A DNA stretch of 64,000 bases from Flavobacterium acetivorans (GCF_020911885.1 NZ_CP087132.1:2418001-2482000), one strand, 5' to 3'. Counted from the first letter of the stretch, positions 41,709 to 50,913 are shown. Translations and numbers: made by a program. The notes: generated by a model from the letters alone, not told the origin.

Positions 41709-42464
41709 TTATAATCCGCTTACTTGTACTAAGGCGAGGGGATTATTAGCTCCATTTTTTAAGGAGTACATCTGCCCATTGACTTCTTGATAAAACGCAA
41801 TACCCAAAGCAAGAAACAAAGGTTTTGTACTCGCTGGAGTAACAGAATTACTTTGACTAATGGGAGCAGTAGCAACAGCATCCCAAGGCAGTAGAGCAGT
41901 TTCAGAATGGGATACTACAAACTTTTCTGCTTCAAAATCAATCTCAGCTGCTGCCGAAACAATTTTGTAATGGGTAGTGCCACCTGGCGCGGCAATCATG
42001 TTTATCGGGATAAAAGGAGCAAGGCTTATGCTCAAATCACCGCTGCTACGATCAATACTGCTTTCAAAAGGAGCAAATAAGATAGTGCCTAATTTTCCTG
42101 TGATATTAAAATCAAAACCACTCAGTAGTTCTGCTTCACCGTCAATAACATTGCGCAATCCCCTGGCACTGGTCATATCTGCCTGAATAACTTTGACCAT
42201 CTGTTGGGTAAGCCTGCTAACCATTTTGCCGTCAGAGGAATGAATGAGTATCGGACGTAAAGCAGATCTCAAAATCTTGCCTGCCTTTCCGGCTCTGCCA
42301 AATTCAGCACCATTTTCTCTTGTTCTCTGAAAAGCAGGGTCGTTGGCAATTCTGCTGGCGTCAATGCCACCTCGCTCTCGGGCGATATAACCGTCCTTGG
42401 TTTTATAGAAAGTAATGTCTCCTAAAGTACCTTTCAATTTAATTATGCCTCTCTGTTTTGCCAT
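41709..42464 (-). CDS. Conserved Flavobacteriaceae hypothetical protein
   Basis: The 251-aa product begins AKQRGIIKLKGTLGDITFYK then TKDGYIARERGGIDASRIAN and FQRTRENGAEFGRAGKAGKI, a start repeated in many Flavobacterium genomes with the same three downstream genes. The remainder is strand-rich with no catalytic motif that I can name. It resembles no known domain but is clearly a real, first-of-operon gene, 1 bp from the DUF5675 gene. Confidence 0.8.
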   Translation of the reverse strand: MAKQRGIIKLKGTLGDITFYKTKDGYIARERGGIDASRIANDPAFQRTRENGAEFGRAGKAGKILRSALRPILIHSSDGKMVSRLTQQMVKVIQADMTSARGLRNVIDGEAELLSGFDFNITGKLGTILFAPFESSIDRSSGDLSISLAPFIPINMIAAPGGTTHYKIVSAAAEIDFEAEKFVVSHSETALLPWDAVATAPISQSNSVTPASTKPLFLALGIAFYQEVNGQMYSLKNGANNPLALVQVSGL

Positions 42465-42630
42465 AATTTCTAATTTTTAATGTTAATAATTAAGTCGATC
42501 AATCAATTCATTTTAGATAATCGTTGCAACTAGATCTTGAATGATTGAACCAAAGATTCAGTTATTAAATTCATATTTCAAACACAACTATTTAGAAACC
42601 AGCTATAAACAACCATAATCGACTATTTTA

Positions 42631-43139
42631 GTACATCAGGATAAAGGATAATTACTGATGTTTGTACAATACTCTTCATACTCATCAAAGCCTCGCTGTA
42701 CGAGTCTCCCAACAACCATCAGCACCAAACACCAAACACCAAACACTGAACACCGATCGCTTATCACCCACAACCGACAACCGACAACTGAAAACCCACA
42801 ACTCACAACTCACGACTCACAACCCACAACTCACAACCCACAACCGACAACCGACAACTGAAAACTGAAAACCCACAACCCACGACTCACAACCGACAAC
42901 CGACAACCGACAACTGAAAACCCACAACTCACAACTCACAACTCATCCCGATAACTATCGGGGCTCACAGTCATCCTGAGCTTGCCGAAGGACACAACTC
43001 ACAACCGACAACCGACAACTGAAAACCCACAACCGACAACTGTCAGCACTGAAAACTGAACACCAACTGTTTTGACATAAAAAGCTAAAGAATAATTGCT
43101 TATGTTTGTACAACACCCTTCATCCTGATCAAAGCCTAG
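42631..43139. repeat. Irregular heptamer tract between two ~50-bp direct repeats
   Basis: GATGTTTGTACAATACTCTT and its surroundings (42655-42690) recur as TATGTTTGTACAACACCCTT at 43100-43139. Between them (42718-43065) are degenerate ACAACCG, ACAACTC and ACTGAAA heptamers, a CCCGATAACTATCGGG palindrome (42947-42962) and the widespread CATCCTGAGCTTGCCGAAGG repeat (42973-42992). The stretch 42465-42630 shows no gene. Confidence 0.7.
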
Positions 43140-43154
43140 GCAAAGGCATGGATA

Positions 43155-43388
43155 GTGTATGAAGAGTGTATTAAAAGTAGAATAGTGATAGCAAGAGGCA
43201 CAAGGGTATGTATTTATCCTAAAGATGTGCAATGCATTATGGGTAAGGAATATCCGCAAGCGAGATTGTATTTATTGAAGATCAAGAAACATCTCAATAA
43301 ACAACCGCACCAATTAATTTCAATTGAAGAATTCTGCGAATATACTGGACTCAAAGTAGAACATGTAGTGCGTTGCATAATAGGATAG
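43155..43388 (+). CDS. Small conserved protein with an HTH-like end
   Basis: The 77-aa product reads CIKSRIVIARGTRVCIYPKD, MGKEYPQARLYLLKIKKHLN and ends LISIEEFCEYTGLKVEHVVR, a short helix-turn-helix-like segment that I have seen in small Flavobacterium proteins. The start in frame is GTG at 43155. It lies alone on the plus strand between the heptamer tract and the tRNA. Low certainty about start and function. Confidence 0.5.
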   Translation: MYEECIKSRIVIARGTRVCIYPKDVQCIMGKEYPQARLYLLKIKKHLNKQPHQLISIEEFCEYTGLKVEHVVRCIIG

Positions 43389-43577
43389 TAGAGCAGCTGG
43401 AGACTGCTAAGTCCTTAAAAACAATCACAACCAGTTCAATAAGCAGTTTGATTATTAGTCAGCTCTATAAAATAGGACGCTCCCCTAAGACCGCTATAAT
43501 CCAAAGTCAACTGACAAAGGACGACCACAACAATACAAACTTAGATTGATAAATGCTGTTTTTAACTTTTGAGCATA

Positions 43578-43605
43578 AAAAAACCCTAGTAAAAACTAGG
43601 GTTTT
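43578..43605 (-). terminator. Terminator behind the tRNA-Arg
   Basis: AAAACCCTAGT pairs with ACTAGGGTTTT around AAAA, followed on the minus strand by a T-run. It lies directly at the tRNA 3' end. Confidence 0.85.
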
Positions 43606-43606
43606 G

Positions 43607-43680
43607 TGACCTCGACTGGATTCAAACCAGTAACCTCTTGAGCCGTAATCAAGTGCGCTATTCAGTTGCGCCACGAGGCC
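43607..43680 (-). tRNA. tRNA-Arg (anticodon ACG)
   Basis: On the minus strand GGCCTCG (acceptor 5' arm) pairs with CGAGGTC at the other end. The anticodon stem CTTGA/TCAAG holds the loop TTACGGC, anticodon ACG. The T-arm reads TACTGGTTTGAATCCAGT, with the GGTTTGAATCC motif. CCA is not encoded. A terminator follows. tRNA genes are frequent attachment sites for islands, though no repeat of its 3' end was found in the window. Confidence 0.95.
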
Positions 43681-43965
43681 TTTTATGATGCTAAAGGCGT
43701 TTTTATAATTGCTTATATTCAACCTGTTTGCGGGTGCAAATATAGGGATAAATGTATAATCTGCAAGCCTAAAACCGAATAAAAATAAAAAAAAATAAAG
43801 GAACCAAATTATGTGTGTGATATTCAATGATTTCCAATAAAATAAATTTTACAAAAACGAATTGTTTTTTCGCCATTAGCTCTGCTGTCTGAGAAAAACA
43901 GCCTTAAAGCAGGATTGCAATACCTCAAAATACGGAGAAAACAGCAGCAGCTCCATAGCTTGCAA

Positions 43966-44106
43966 CTAACCCAAAGCCCTACTTGTCACATAATAGCGAT
44001 AACCGATGAGGACCATTTGCCATTTTTTGGCCTTCGCCAAATCCAATCCGCGCTTGCTGAAACTAGGTAAAATCAGTTTGTTAATTTGAGCTAATACTTT
44101 AAACAT
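43966..44106 (-). CDS. Small conserved 46-aa basic protein
   Basis: A 47-codon frame from ATG 44106 to TAG 43966 encodes FKVLAQINKLILPSFSKRGL and DLAKAKKWQMVLIGYRYYVT then SRALG. This short basic protein is conserved in Flavobacterium with nearly the same wording, although it is usually missed because of its size. The function is not known. The rest of 43681-43965 shows nothing. Confidence 0.65.
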   Translation of the reverse strand: MFKVLAQINKLILPSFSKRGLDLAKAKKWQMVLIGYRYYVTSRALG

Positions 44107-44135
44107 AAGCTTTTAATTTGGGCTAAAGATATAAA

Positions 44136-44166
44136 AAAAGACCGTCTTGATGAGAGACGGTCTTTT
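44136..44166. terminator. Terminator of the BlaI-M56 operon
   Basis: AAAAGACCGTCT pairs with AGACGGTCTTTT around TGATGAG; A- and T-runs lie on both sides. It stands 14 bp beyond the M56 stop. Confidence 0.85.
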
Positions 44167-44179
44167 GGGGAGATTAGAA

Positions 44180-45817
44180 CTATTTTTTCGCATGCAACTG
44201 GGACTGATATTCTTCCATTTGTTGCTCGTATACTTTCATTTTCTTTTCAAATGCTTTCATCTCAGCATTAAAGGGTTCCATCTGTTTTTCAAATTCCTCC
44301 ATTTGTTTTTCAAAAGCGGCCATACTAGGGGCTGCCTTTTGCATTTTTTGCTCATACTCTTGCATTTGATTTTCAAATTGCTTCCACGCTTTTTTATCCC
44401 CATTGATCGGGTCTCCTTTGGGCGCTTTAGGGGCCTTTGGAAAATTAGGCGCTTTTGGAGTTTTAAAAGTAAAATTCGGCGGCGTTGGCGGAGTAGGCGG
44501 TACCGGAGCTTGAGTGTTGTTGAAAGATTGATTAGTGGATCTTGTTATTATTTTGATCGTTTTTTTATTTGATCCCGTCTTGTTTACATCCATTTGCTTA
44601 ATGGTGTTTTGATTGAGCTCATCCAATTCTTTTTTGCTGACTCTCTCTCCGTCAATGTAAATTTCTGTGTCATCGGGTATGCCTTGAGTGTTGCGGCTAA
44701 TGATTTTGATAGTAGACTTACCACTGTTTTTAGTTACATCCATAGTGGCAATGCGGTTTGGATCTAAATTATCCATCTCTGCTTTGCTTACTTTTTTGCC
44801 ATCGATAAAAATTTCAGTTTGATCATCCTTGTTTACGGTCTGAACTTTTATGACCTTTGTTTTCTTAACAGTGTCATTTGCAATTTCTTTTTTTTGTACA
44901 TCTGGTTCTGTTGAATTAACTTTTTTAGAGGTATCTGTTTTAACCGTCTTCTCCTGAGCAATGACTTCAATTTGAAAGAATAAGACAAAGGCAATAAGTG
45001 CCGGTAATACGGAGAAATACTTCCAATAATTGCTGTTTTTTGATTGATTTTTGTTTAACATAACGATTCGTTTTTTGATTAATGATTGATAAAAATGATT
45101 ACTGATGGCAACACAATTTTCCTGTGTTGTTATTTTTAAAAGCGTGATTTGATAGGCTTTTTTGTCGGATATTTTCTTCGAGGCTTCGCTATCGGCTATG
45201 AATTCAAGGTTTTGCATGATGGCATTTTTGTAGAACCATACTATAGGATTGAACCAGAATACAACACAAAACAGTCGTGAAATTAAAACATCTAAAGTGT
45301 GATTTTGCTCGCTGTGCACTTTTTCGTGCTCTAAAATCGATTCTAGTTCTGATCTGGTGTACAAAGAGGAATTGTAAACAATGGTATTAAAGAAAGAAAA
45401 GGGAGCCACATTCTCGTTCAGGTCTATAAATTTTAAATCGGCTTGTTGATGAATGGCTTTGTTTTTCAGTATTTTGGTCAAACTATAAAAATCCAAAGCG
45501 AACATTATTAAAAACAATAATAAACCTAAGCCATAGCCGATAGCCAGCACCAAATACCAATTGATTTCGAAACCGGTATTTTCCATTGGAGCGCTTATAG
45601 GAATATTCGACCAATCTATAGTTGCCGGACTTGGATCAACCCAAATTGTTTTTGTAAAAATAACAAAGGGCAATAGAGCCGATGTAATTAATCCAGCCAA
45701 TAAAAACCAACGGTTAGCGGTAAAAAAGGTTTCTTTTCGGAGCAAAAAATAATAAGCCAAAAAGAACATGGCCATTAATCCGCTTGATTTAATGAGGTAA
45801 ATTGATAGTATCTCCAT
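44180..45817 (-). CDS. BlaR1/MecR1-type M56 metallopeptidase sensor
   Basis: The 545-aa product has four N-terminal membrane helices (FFLAYYFLLRKETFF, FLLAGLITSALLPFVIF, YLVLAIGYGLGLLLFLIMFA, FSVLPALIAFVLFFQI) and an M56 core with the zinc motif HEKVHSEQN near residue 165 and NLEFIADSEASK. The extracellular C-terminus has two repeats EIFIDGKKVSKAEMDNL and EIYIDGERVSKKELDEL, then a PPTPPTPP stretch and a long coiled coil of QMEEFEKQMEPF-type repeats. On a signal such sensors cut the BlaI repressor encoded just upstream. The usual beta-lactam-binding domain is absent, so the signal is different. Confidence 0.9.
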   Translation of the reverse strand: MEILSIYLIKSSGLMAMFFLAYYFLLRKETFFTANRWFLLAGLITSALLPFVIFTKTIWVDPSPATIDWSNIPISAPMENTGFEINWYLVLAIGYGLGLLLFLIMFALDFYSLTKILKNKAIHQQADLKFIDLNENVAPFSFFNTIVYNSSLYTRSELESILEHEKVHSEQNHTLDVLISRLFCVVFWFNPIVWFYKNAIMQNLEFIADSEASKKISDKKAYQITLLKITTQENCVAISNHFYQSLIKKRIVMLNKNQSKNSNYWKYFSVLPALIAFVLFFQIEVIAQEKTVKTDTSKKVNSTEPDVQKKEIANDTVKKTKVIKVQTVNKDDQTEIFIDGKKVSKAEMDNLDPNRIATMDVTKNSGKSTIKIISRNTQGIPDDTEIYIDGERVSKKELDELNQNTIKQMDVNKTGSNKKTIKIITRSTNQSFNNTQAPVPPTPPTPPNFTFKTPKAPNFPKAPKAPKGDPINGDKKAWKQFENQMQEYEQKMQKAAPSMAAFEKQMEEFEKQMEPFNAEMKAFEKKMKVYEQQMEEYQSQLHAKK

Positions 45818-45881
45818 TGCTTTGCTGTATTGAAGGCGCCTTTTTTTAGAATGGCACCATTTATAGTTTATTTATAAATAA

Positions 45882-46250
45882 CTATTTCGCCTCTTTGGGA
45901 TTTTCAATCATCTCCAATATTTCCCGAAGCTCTTTGGCCGTAATTTTCTCCTCTTTGGCAAAAAAGGAAACCATGTTTTTATACGAACTATTGAAATAAT
46001 TGTCAATAGCATTAGTCATGAACTTTTTTCGATAATCTTCTAAACTTACAATAGGGTAGTACTGATGGCTGTTTCCAAATGCATTATGGGAAACATATCC
46101 TTTTTCTTCCAAGTTGCGTACAATGGTAGAAAGGGTGTTATAATGAGGCTGATCTTCGGTGATTTCCGCCATGACTTCTTTTACGAATGCTTTTTTGAGC
46201 TTCCATAAAATGTGCATGATTTCCTCTTCTTTGTTCGTTAGTTTTAGCAT
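45882..46250 (-). CDS. BlaI/MecI-family repressor
   Basis: The 122-aa product matches BlaI/MecI: KLTNKEEEIMHILWKLKKAF, VMAEITEDQPHYNTLSTIVR then NLEEKGYVSHNAFGNSHQYY and a dimerisation tail (NYFNSSYKNMVSFF, LREILEMIENPKEA). It is a winged-helix repressor which its M56 partner inactivates by proteolysis. It lies 64 bp before the M56 gene in the same direction. Likely target: its own promoter at 46250-46320. Confidence 0.93.
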   Translation of the reverse strand: MLKLTNKEEEIMHILWKLKKAFVKEVMAEITEDQPHYNTLSTIVRNLEEKGYVSHNAFGNSHQYYPIVSLEDYRKKFMTNAIDNYFNSSYKNMVSFFAKEEKITAKELREILEMIENPKEAK

Positions 46251-46464
46251 GATTTCTTTATTTGAATCAAACTTACAACTATATTTACAGTTTTAAAACT
46301 ATTTTTATAGTTATTTAACTATTTTTTAAGTTAACGCCATTGCTTGTCATCTTTGAAGTACACCTAAGCCTCCCGACAACTATCAGCACTGTATCCTTCC
46401 CACCAATGCCATATTTGATACCTAAACCCGCTAATTTAAATTTGCTGATTCAATATTATGGGAT

Positions 46465-46749
46465 ATGAATCAACAAGAACAGATGTATTTTTTGGTTGAA
46501 GAATGGAAACAATCCGACTTAACCAAAGCAGAATTTTCAGCTTTAAAATCGCTGAGTTATCATCAATTCAATTATTGGCTAAAAAAGTACAATAAGGAGA
46601 TGGATTTCGGACAGTCCAAACCGGAAGTTTCCTTTTTCTCGGTTTCGGATAGCCCGAGAAAAGATAAAAAACAGTCAGCCTCAAAAGAGATAGATCAGAA
46701 AACCATGCGAATCGATCTTCCTGGAGGAATCACCATTACGATTTACTGA
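46465..46749 (+). CDS. tnpA: IS66 accessory protein TnpA
   Basis: The 94-aa product has the IS66 TnpA layout: FLVEEWKQSDLTKAEFSALK, SYHQFNYWLKKYNKEM, and the C-terminal MRIDLPGGITITIY. The helix-turn-helix part probably binds the ends of the element. The stop codon overlaps the first base of the tnpB ATG, which couples their translation. Confidence 0.9.
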   Translation: MNQQEQMYFLVEEWKQSDLTKAEFSALKSLSYHQFNYWLKKYNKEMDFGQSKPEVSFFSVSDSPRKDKKQSASKEIDQKTMRIDLPGGITITIY

Positions 46750-47099
46750 TGCTGGGCTTGAGTGCAGGTGTTCGCTATCACATGTGCTGTACTTTGGTGG
46801 ATATGCGAAAGGGTTTTGACGGACTTTCGGGCTTGGTTCGGAATTATCTGAACCAAAACCCTCAAACGGGCGATGTTTTTGTTTTTTTGAACAAATCCAA
46901 AACCCATATCAAACTGCTGTATTGGGACGGCGACGGATTTGCGATTTTCTACAAACGACTAGAACAAGGAAGGTTTGATTTTTTGACAAGCGATTCGGTT
47001 TCAAGGGAATTAAAAAGAGAGGAATTGCTACTGGTTTTGGGTGGTCTTAAATTGAGAGATTTCAAGCAAAAAAAGAGATACAAAACAGCCGAAAAATAA
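46749..47099 (+). CDS. tnpB: IS66 accessory protein TnpB
   Basis: The 116-aa product shows the classic TnpB block: DMRKGFDGLSGLV, then TGDVFVFLNKSKTHIKLLYW and GDGFAIFYKRLEQGRF. It is full-length. It is required with TnpA and TnpC for transposition in this family. The gene starts one base before the tnpA stop ends. Confidence 0.92.
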   Translation: MLGLSAGVRYHMCCTLVDMRKGFDGLSGLVRNYLNQNPQTGDVFVFLNKSKTHIKLLYWDGDGFAIFYKRLEQGRFDFLTSDSVSRELKREELLLVLGGLKLRDFKQKKRYKTAEK

Positions 47100-47154
47100 T
47101 CGTAAATACCTTTGAAATTTTGCATTTTTACTGTTGTTTTCTTATTTTTGAAGC

Positions 47155-48747
47155 ATGGAAAACGCACCAGATTTGTTTGATAATTACTCTAAAGACGAAC
47201 TTTTGAAATTACTCAAAAGTCAAATAAAAGCGAATTCCAAATTAGAATCCAAATCTAATAAATTAGAATCCAAAACCGAAAAATTAGAGATTGTAGCCAC
47301 GAAACTTGAACAAGAGGTTAGTTATCTAAAATTCCAGATTGAACAGTTCAAAAGAGCAATGTACGGTTCTAAGAAAGAACGTTTCATCGCCAGTGAAAAT
47401 CCGGAGCAATTAGCCATTCCTTTTGAAATCGATGAGCAAGAAGTAGCACAAGCCGTTGAATCGGTAAAAGAGCAAATCACTTACGAACGCGAAAAAGCAA
47501 GCAAAAAGCATCAAGGCCGTATGGCTTTACCATCGCACCTTGCGGTAAACGAAATCATTTTGGAACCGACTGAAAATGTAGAAGGATTGAAATGCATTGG
47601 TCAGGAAATTACTGATGAATTGGAATATACTCCCGCAAAATTGTTCATCAACCGTTACATCCGAAATAAATATGTTGCCCCGGTGGATGAAAAAGGAAAC
47701 CAGCAAGTCAAAATTGCCTCTCTCGATTTTCGTCCGATTCCAAAATGTATTGCTGGAACCCATCTTTTGACTCAAATCATCACCGATAAGTTTGTGGATC
47801 ACCTTCCGCTTTACCGACAGATACAGCGATTTTCAAGAGAAGGAGTCGATATACCTTCTTCTACGGTCGATTCATGGGTAAGATTAGTATCCCAATTACT
47901 TCGACCCTTGTACGAATGTCACCGACAGCATACGCTGAAAAACGGTTATCTTCAGGCGGATGAATCCCCAATAAAAGTACAGGACACAGATAAAAAAGGC
48001 GCAACACATACTGGATTTATGTGGGTGTATCACGCGCCTATACCCAAAAGTGTGTATTTTGATTATCGAAAAGGACGCGGCAGCGAAGGCCCTTTGGAAA
48101 TGTTAAACGATTTTGTAGGTTATCTTCAAACCGATGGTTATGGAGTATATCCGCAATTTGCACTCAAAGAAAACGTCACACAGATAGCTTGTTGGGCACA
48201 TGCGCGCCGTTATTTTGAAAAAGCATTGGATTATAACAAAGCAAATGCTTCGCACGTGATGTTGCTTATCCAAAAGCTATATGAAATTGAACGAAAAGCC
48301 ACTTCTGAAAACTTTTCAATCCAGGAAAAATATGCTTTAAGATTAAAAGAATCACATCCCTTACTTAACGAAATAGGGAACTACATTGCAGTGCAGTCAA
48401 AATTAGAATTACCCAAAAGTCCGCTGGGCAAGGCCTACAATTATTGCTTGAAACGTTGGGACAGTTTGATGGCTTATCTAAAAGACGGAAATCTGCATAT
48501 TGACAACAATCAGGTTGAAAATACCATTCGACCCTTGGCCTTGGGAAGAAAAAATTATCTTTTTGCAGGTTCACACCAAGCTGCAAAGGATATTGCCATG
48601 TATTATTCGTTTTTTGCCAGCTGCAAGAAAAATAATATCAATCCATCCAAATGGCTACATCATGTCCTTGAAAATATCAACGACACCAAATCTTCAGAAC
48701 TTCACAATCTTCTTCCTCAATACTTCAATCAGAATTTATTGGATTGA
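47155..48747 (+). CDS. tnpC: IS66 transposase TnpC
   Basis: The full-length 530-aa product has an N-terminal coiled coil (LESKSNKLESKTEKLEIVA) then FKRAMYGSKKERFIA, LTQIITDKFVDHLPLYRQIQ, and the DDE core: LQADESPIKV (first D), YLQTDGYGVY (second D) and HIDNNQVENTIRPLALGRKNY (Glu). The IACWAHARRYFEKAL block is also present. It is likely active, since no frameshift is visible. Its stop lies 21 bp inside the right inverted end. Confidence 0.95.
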   Translation: MENAPDLFDNYSKDELLKLLKSQIKANSKLESKSNKLESKTEKLEIVATKLEQEVSYLKFQIEQFKRAMYGSKKERFIASENPEQLAIPFEIDEQEVAQAVESVKEQITYEREKASKKHQGRMALPSHLAVNEIILEPTENVEGLKCIGQEITDELEYTPAKLFINRYIRNKYVAPVDEKGNQQVKIASLDFRPIPKCIAGTHLLTQIITDKFVDHLPLYRQIQRFSREGVDIPSSTVDSWVRLVSQLLRPLYECHRQHTLKNGYLQADESPIKVQDTDKKGATHTGFMWVYHAPIPKSVYFDYRKGRGSEGPLEMLNDFVGYLQTDGYGVYPQFALKENVTQIACWAHARRYFEKALDYNKANASHVMLLIQKLYEIERKATSENFSIQEKYALRLKESHPLLNEIGNYIAVQSKLELPKSPLGKAYNYCLKRWDSLMAYLKDGNLHIDNNQVENTIRPLALGRKNYLFAGSHQAAKDIAMYYSFFASCKKNNINPSKWLHHVLENINDTKSSELHNLLPQYFNQNLLD

Positions 48748-48768
48748 TGTAGTTGCTGGGGTGGATAC

Positions 48769-49330
48769 TTTTTTGTTACTTTTTTGATCAAGACAAATCG
48801 AAGATTCAGCGAACACTACTTACAATAAAAGTTAAGTGAGCTAAAAAAGTAAAAAGCTAATTTAAAAAAACAAAACCCAAAATTCTCCCGACAACTATCA
48901 GTACTGAACACTGCTCACTGCTCACTGAACACTGTTCACACACAACTCCTCAACCGCCCTTAAATTAAAAACATAGAAAAACAACGATAATATGACTTGT
49001 GTTAATCATATATCAAATTGTTGTTATTTCCGCGATTCAAATGTCCTTAGCTTCCGCAGTCGAGCGTCAAATGTTTGAAGAAGTCGTAAAAACAAAAACT
49101 GTTTGAGCGAAGCGAGTTTTTTTGTTTTAGACTTCGAAGACTAATTTGACCGACGAGGGAGCTCAGACTTGATTTTTTTGTTACTTTTTTGATCAAGACA
49201 AATCGAAGATTCAGCGAACACTACTTACAATAAAAGTTAAGTGAGCTAAAAAAGGAAAAAGCTAATTTAAAAAAACAAAACCCAAAATTCTCCCGACAAC
49301 TATCAGTACTGAACACTGCTCACTGAACAC
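48769..49330. repeat. Two ~160-bp direct repeats around a spacer, right of IS66
   Basis: The block from TTTTTTGTTACTTTTTTGAT through AATCGAAGATTCAGCGAACA to CTCCCGACAACTATCAGTAC (48769-48901) recurs almost unchanged at 49175-49305. Each ends in ACTGAAC/ACTGCTC heptamers and a CACACACAACTCCTCAACCG tail. The spacer 48985-49170 and the rest of 48748-49580 have no gene; 49378-49555 is copy 2 of the dispersed repeat at 29357. Confidence 0.7.
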
Positions 49331-49580
49331 TGAACACTGAATACTGAATACTGTTCACACACAACTCCTCAACCGCCCTTAAATTAAAAACGTCAAAAAA
49401 CAACGATAAAACGACGTGGCAGCAGTCCGCGAGTTGAGGACGAAGGACGAACGGCTCGGGCTGCGGAACAGAGTTTTGAGGTAGTTTTTAAGTTTTTAAT
49501 TTTCAGGCTTGATTTTTTGTTTCTTTTGCATCAAGGCAAAAGAAAAGAATTTAAAATACAAAAGAGTTTTTTGTTATTAG

Positions 49581-50816
49581 TTAAGACAAATGTTTTAAGC
49601 TAATATTAGTTTCCAGCTTCAGCAACTTTTGCAACCAGATACAACAGCCTGCCGCTGCGAGTCCAAAAGTCCCCATCACAAACCAGTTGATCTGATAACC
49701 AAATTGCGCTATGATTTCCATTCCCATTTTAGAACTAATGATATGAGCCAGACTAAAACTCATCGTATAAAGCGCCATATAGCGACCTTCATGACCTTTG
49801 GTAGCTCTGCTCATGGCAAAACTATTCGAAAAAGGAAAGGCAAATATTTCTCCTATAGAAATGATAATCATGCTGATAACTAAAATACCAGCCCAAACAT
49901 TAATAAGCAGGCAATAGAAACTGACAGCCATCATCATCGAACCCCAAAGAATTATTTTTAGTTTTTGGATTTTCTTTCGCTCAAAGTAACTTACTATAGG
50001 CATTTCCAGTGCAAAAATCAACAAGCCGTTTAGGGTCATTAATAATCCGGTTTGAAATTCAGATAGCCCAAATTTCTCGCTATGATACAAAGGCAAAGTG
50101 GTAAAAAGCTGAAAGAAAATCATGGCCGTAACAAAACTCACAAACAGAAAAAGCCAAAATATTTTATCTTTAAAAACCGATGCAGCTTCTAGTACCGTGG
50201 CATGAGGATCATGGTGAGAGACTTTTTTCTTTTCTTTGACCAACAAGGCAAAAATCAAAATCGAGACAATACAGGACGTACCATCAATCCAAAACAAGCC
50301 TTTATAGCCAATCCCCATAATAATTAAGCCGCCCAAAGCGGGTCCTGCCGCAAATCCTAAATTAACCGCTAAACGCACAAGGGTCAAGGCTCGCGTTCTG
50401 TTTTCAGGTTTGGCATAAGCGCCAAGGGACACAAACATAGCGGGTCTAAACATATCGGCTAGCGTCATAATAGCAAACATCCCTAAACACAATCCCCAAA
50501 ACGAGGTGACATATTGTAAGACGAAAAAGAAAACACCACTACTAAACAAACTAAAAACCATCACCTTATAAAACCCAATCTTGTCAGACAGTTTGCCTCC
50601 CAACCAAGAACCCAGCATGGAGCCAAAACCAAAGGCAACCATTACCCAGCCTACTTCTCCGTAGGAAAAATGCAGGTCTTCTTTTAAATATTTTGATAAA
50701 AAGGGAAGCACCATTGTTCCGGCCCGATTGATAAAAGTGATCAGGGTAAGGATCCAAATTTCTCTCGAAAATCCTTTGAAATTATTAATATAGCGGCTGA
50801 AAGCGGTTTGGAGCAT
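49581..50816 (-). CDS. MFS transporter
   Basis: I start at ATG 50816 (MLQTAFSRYINNFKGFSREI); the 36 upstream codons are low-complexity leader. The 411-aa product has 12 predicted membrane helices and the MFS motif between helices 2 and 3 (GSWLGGKLSDKIGFYKVMVF). RPAMFVSLGAYAKPENRTRA and LVRLAVNLGFAAGPALGGLI are the usual helix 4-5 blocks. Drug/H+ antiporters of the Bacteroidota YttB-like type look like this, but the substrate is unknown. The divergent DUF1684 gene starts about 100 bp away. Confidence 0.9.
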   Translation of the reverse strand: MLQTAFSRYINNFKGFSREIWILTLITFINRAGTMVLPFLSKYLKEDLHFSYGEVGWVMVAFGFGSMLGSWLGGKLSDKIGFYKVMVFSLFSSGVFFFVLQYVTSFWGLCLGMFAIMTLADMFRPAMFVSLGAYAKPENRTRALTLVRLAVNLGFAAGPALGGLIIMGIGYKGLFWIDGTSCIVSILIFALLVKEKKKVSHHDPHATVLEAASVFKDKIFWLFLFVSFVTAMIFFQLFTTLPLYHSEKFGLSEFQTGLLMTLNGLLIFALEMPIVSYFERKKIQKLKIILWGSMMMAVSFYCLLINVWAGILVISMIIISIGEIFAFPFSNSFAMSRATKGHEGRYMALYTMSFSLAHIISSKMGMEIIAQFGYQINWFVMGTFGLAAAGCCIWLQKLLKLETNISLKHLS

Positions 50817-50913
50817 TGTAAATAGGTTCTGTCTTGCAAAGGTAGAAAACTTTGTAACTTTCAGCCTTTGTGCCTTTGCAACTTTTAAACTATTTTTGCA
50901 TAAAAATATACAA

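Larger units (their letters stand above)
46391..48768 (+). mobile_element. IS66-family insertion sequence (about 2.4 kb)
   Basis: Three genes in one direction (tnpA, tnpB, tnpC) are framed by imperfect inverted ends: GTATCCTTCCCACCAA (46391-46406) and, inverted at the right, GTATCCACCCCAGCAA (48753-48768), 13 of 16 bases equal. The usual 8-bp target duplication is not seen: the left flank is TCAGCACT and the right flank TTTTTTGT. The left flank is the CCGACAACTATCAGCACT repeat, whose other copies continue GAACACTG. So the element may have recombined with another copy, or a deletion took one flank. Confidence 0.85.

Noticed and set aside
43607..43680. tRNA-Arg as attachment site of the whole accessory region
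   Set aside because: I found no copy of the tRNA 3' end elsewhere in the window and the accessory genes are more than 15 kb away.
43507..43827. 106-aa minus-strand frame with the segment AQLNSALDYGSRGYWFESSR
   Set aside because: It runs straight through the tRNA-Arg gene and its terminator; the protein-like wording is the tRNA read as codons.
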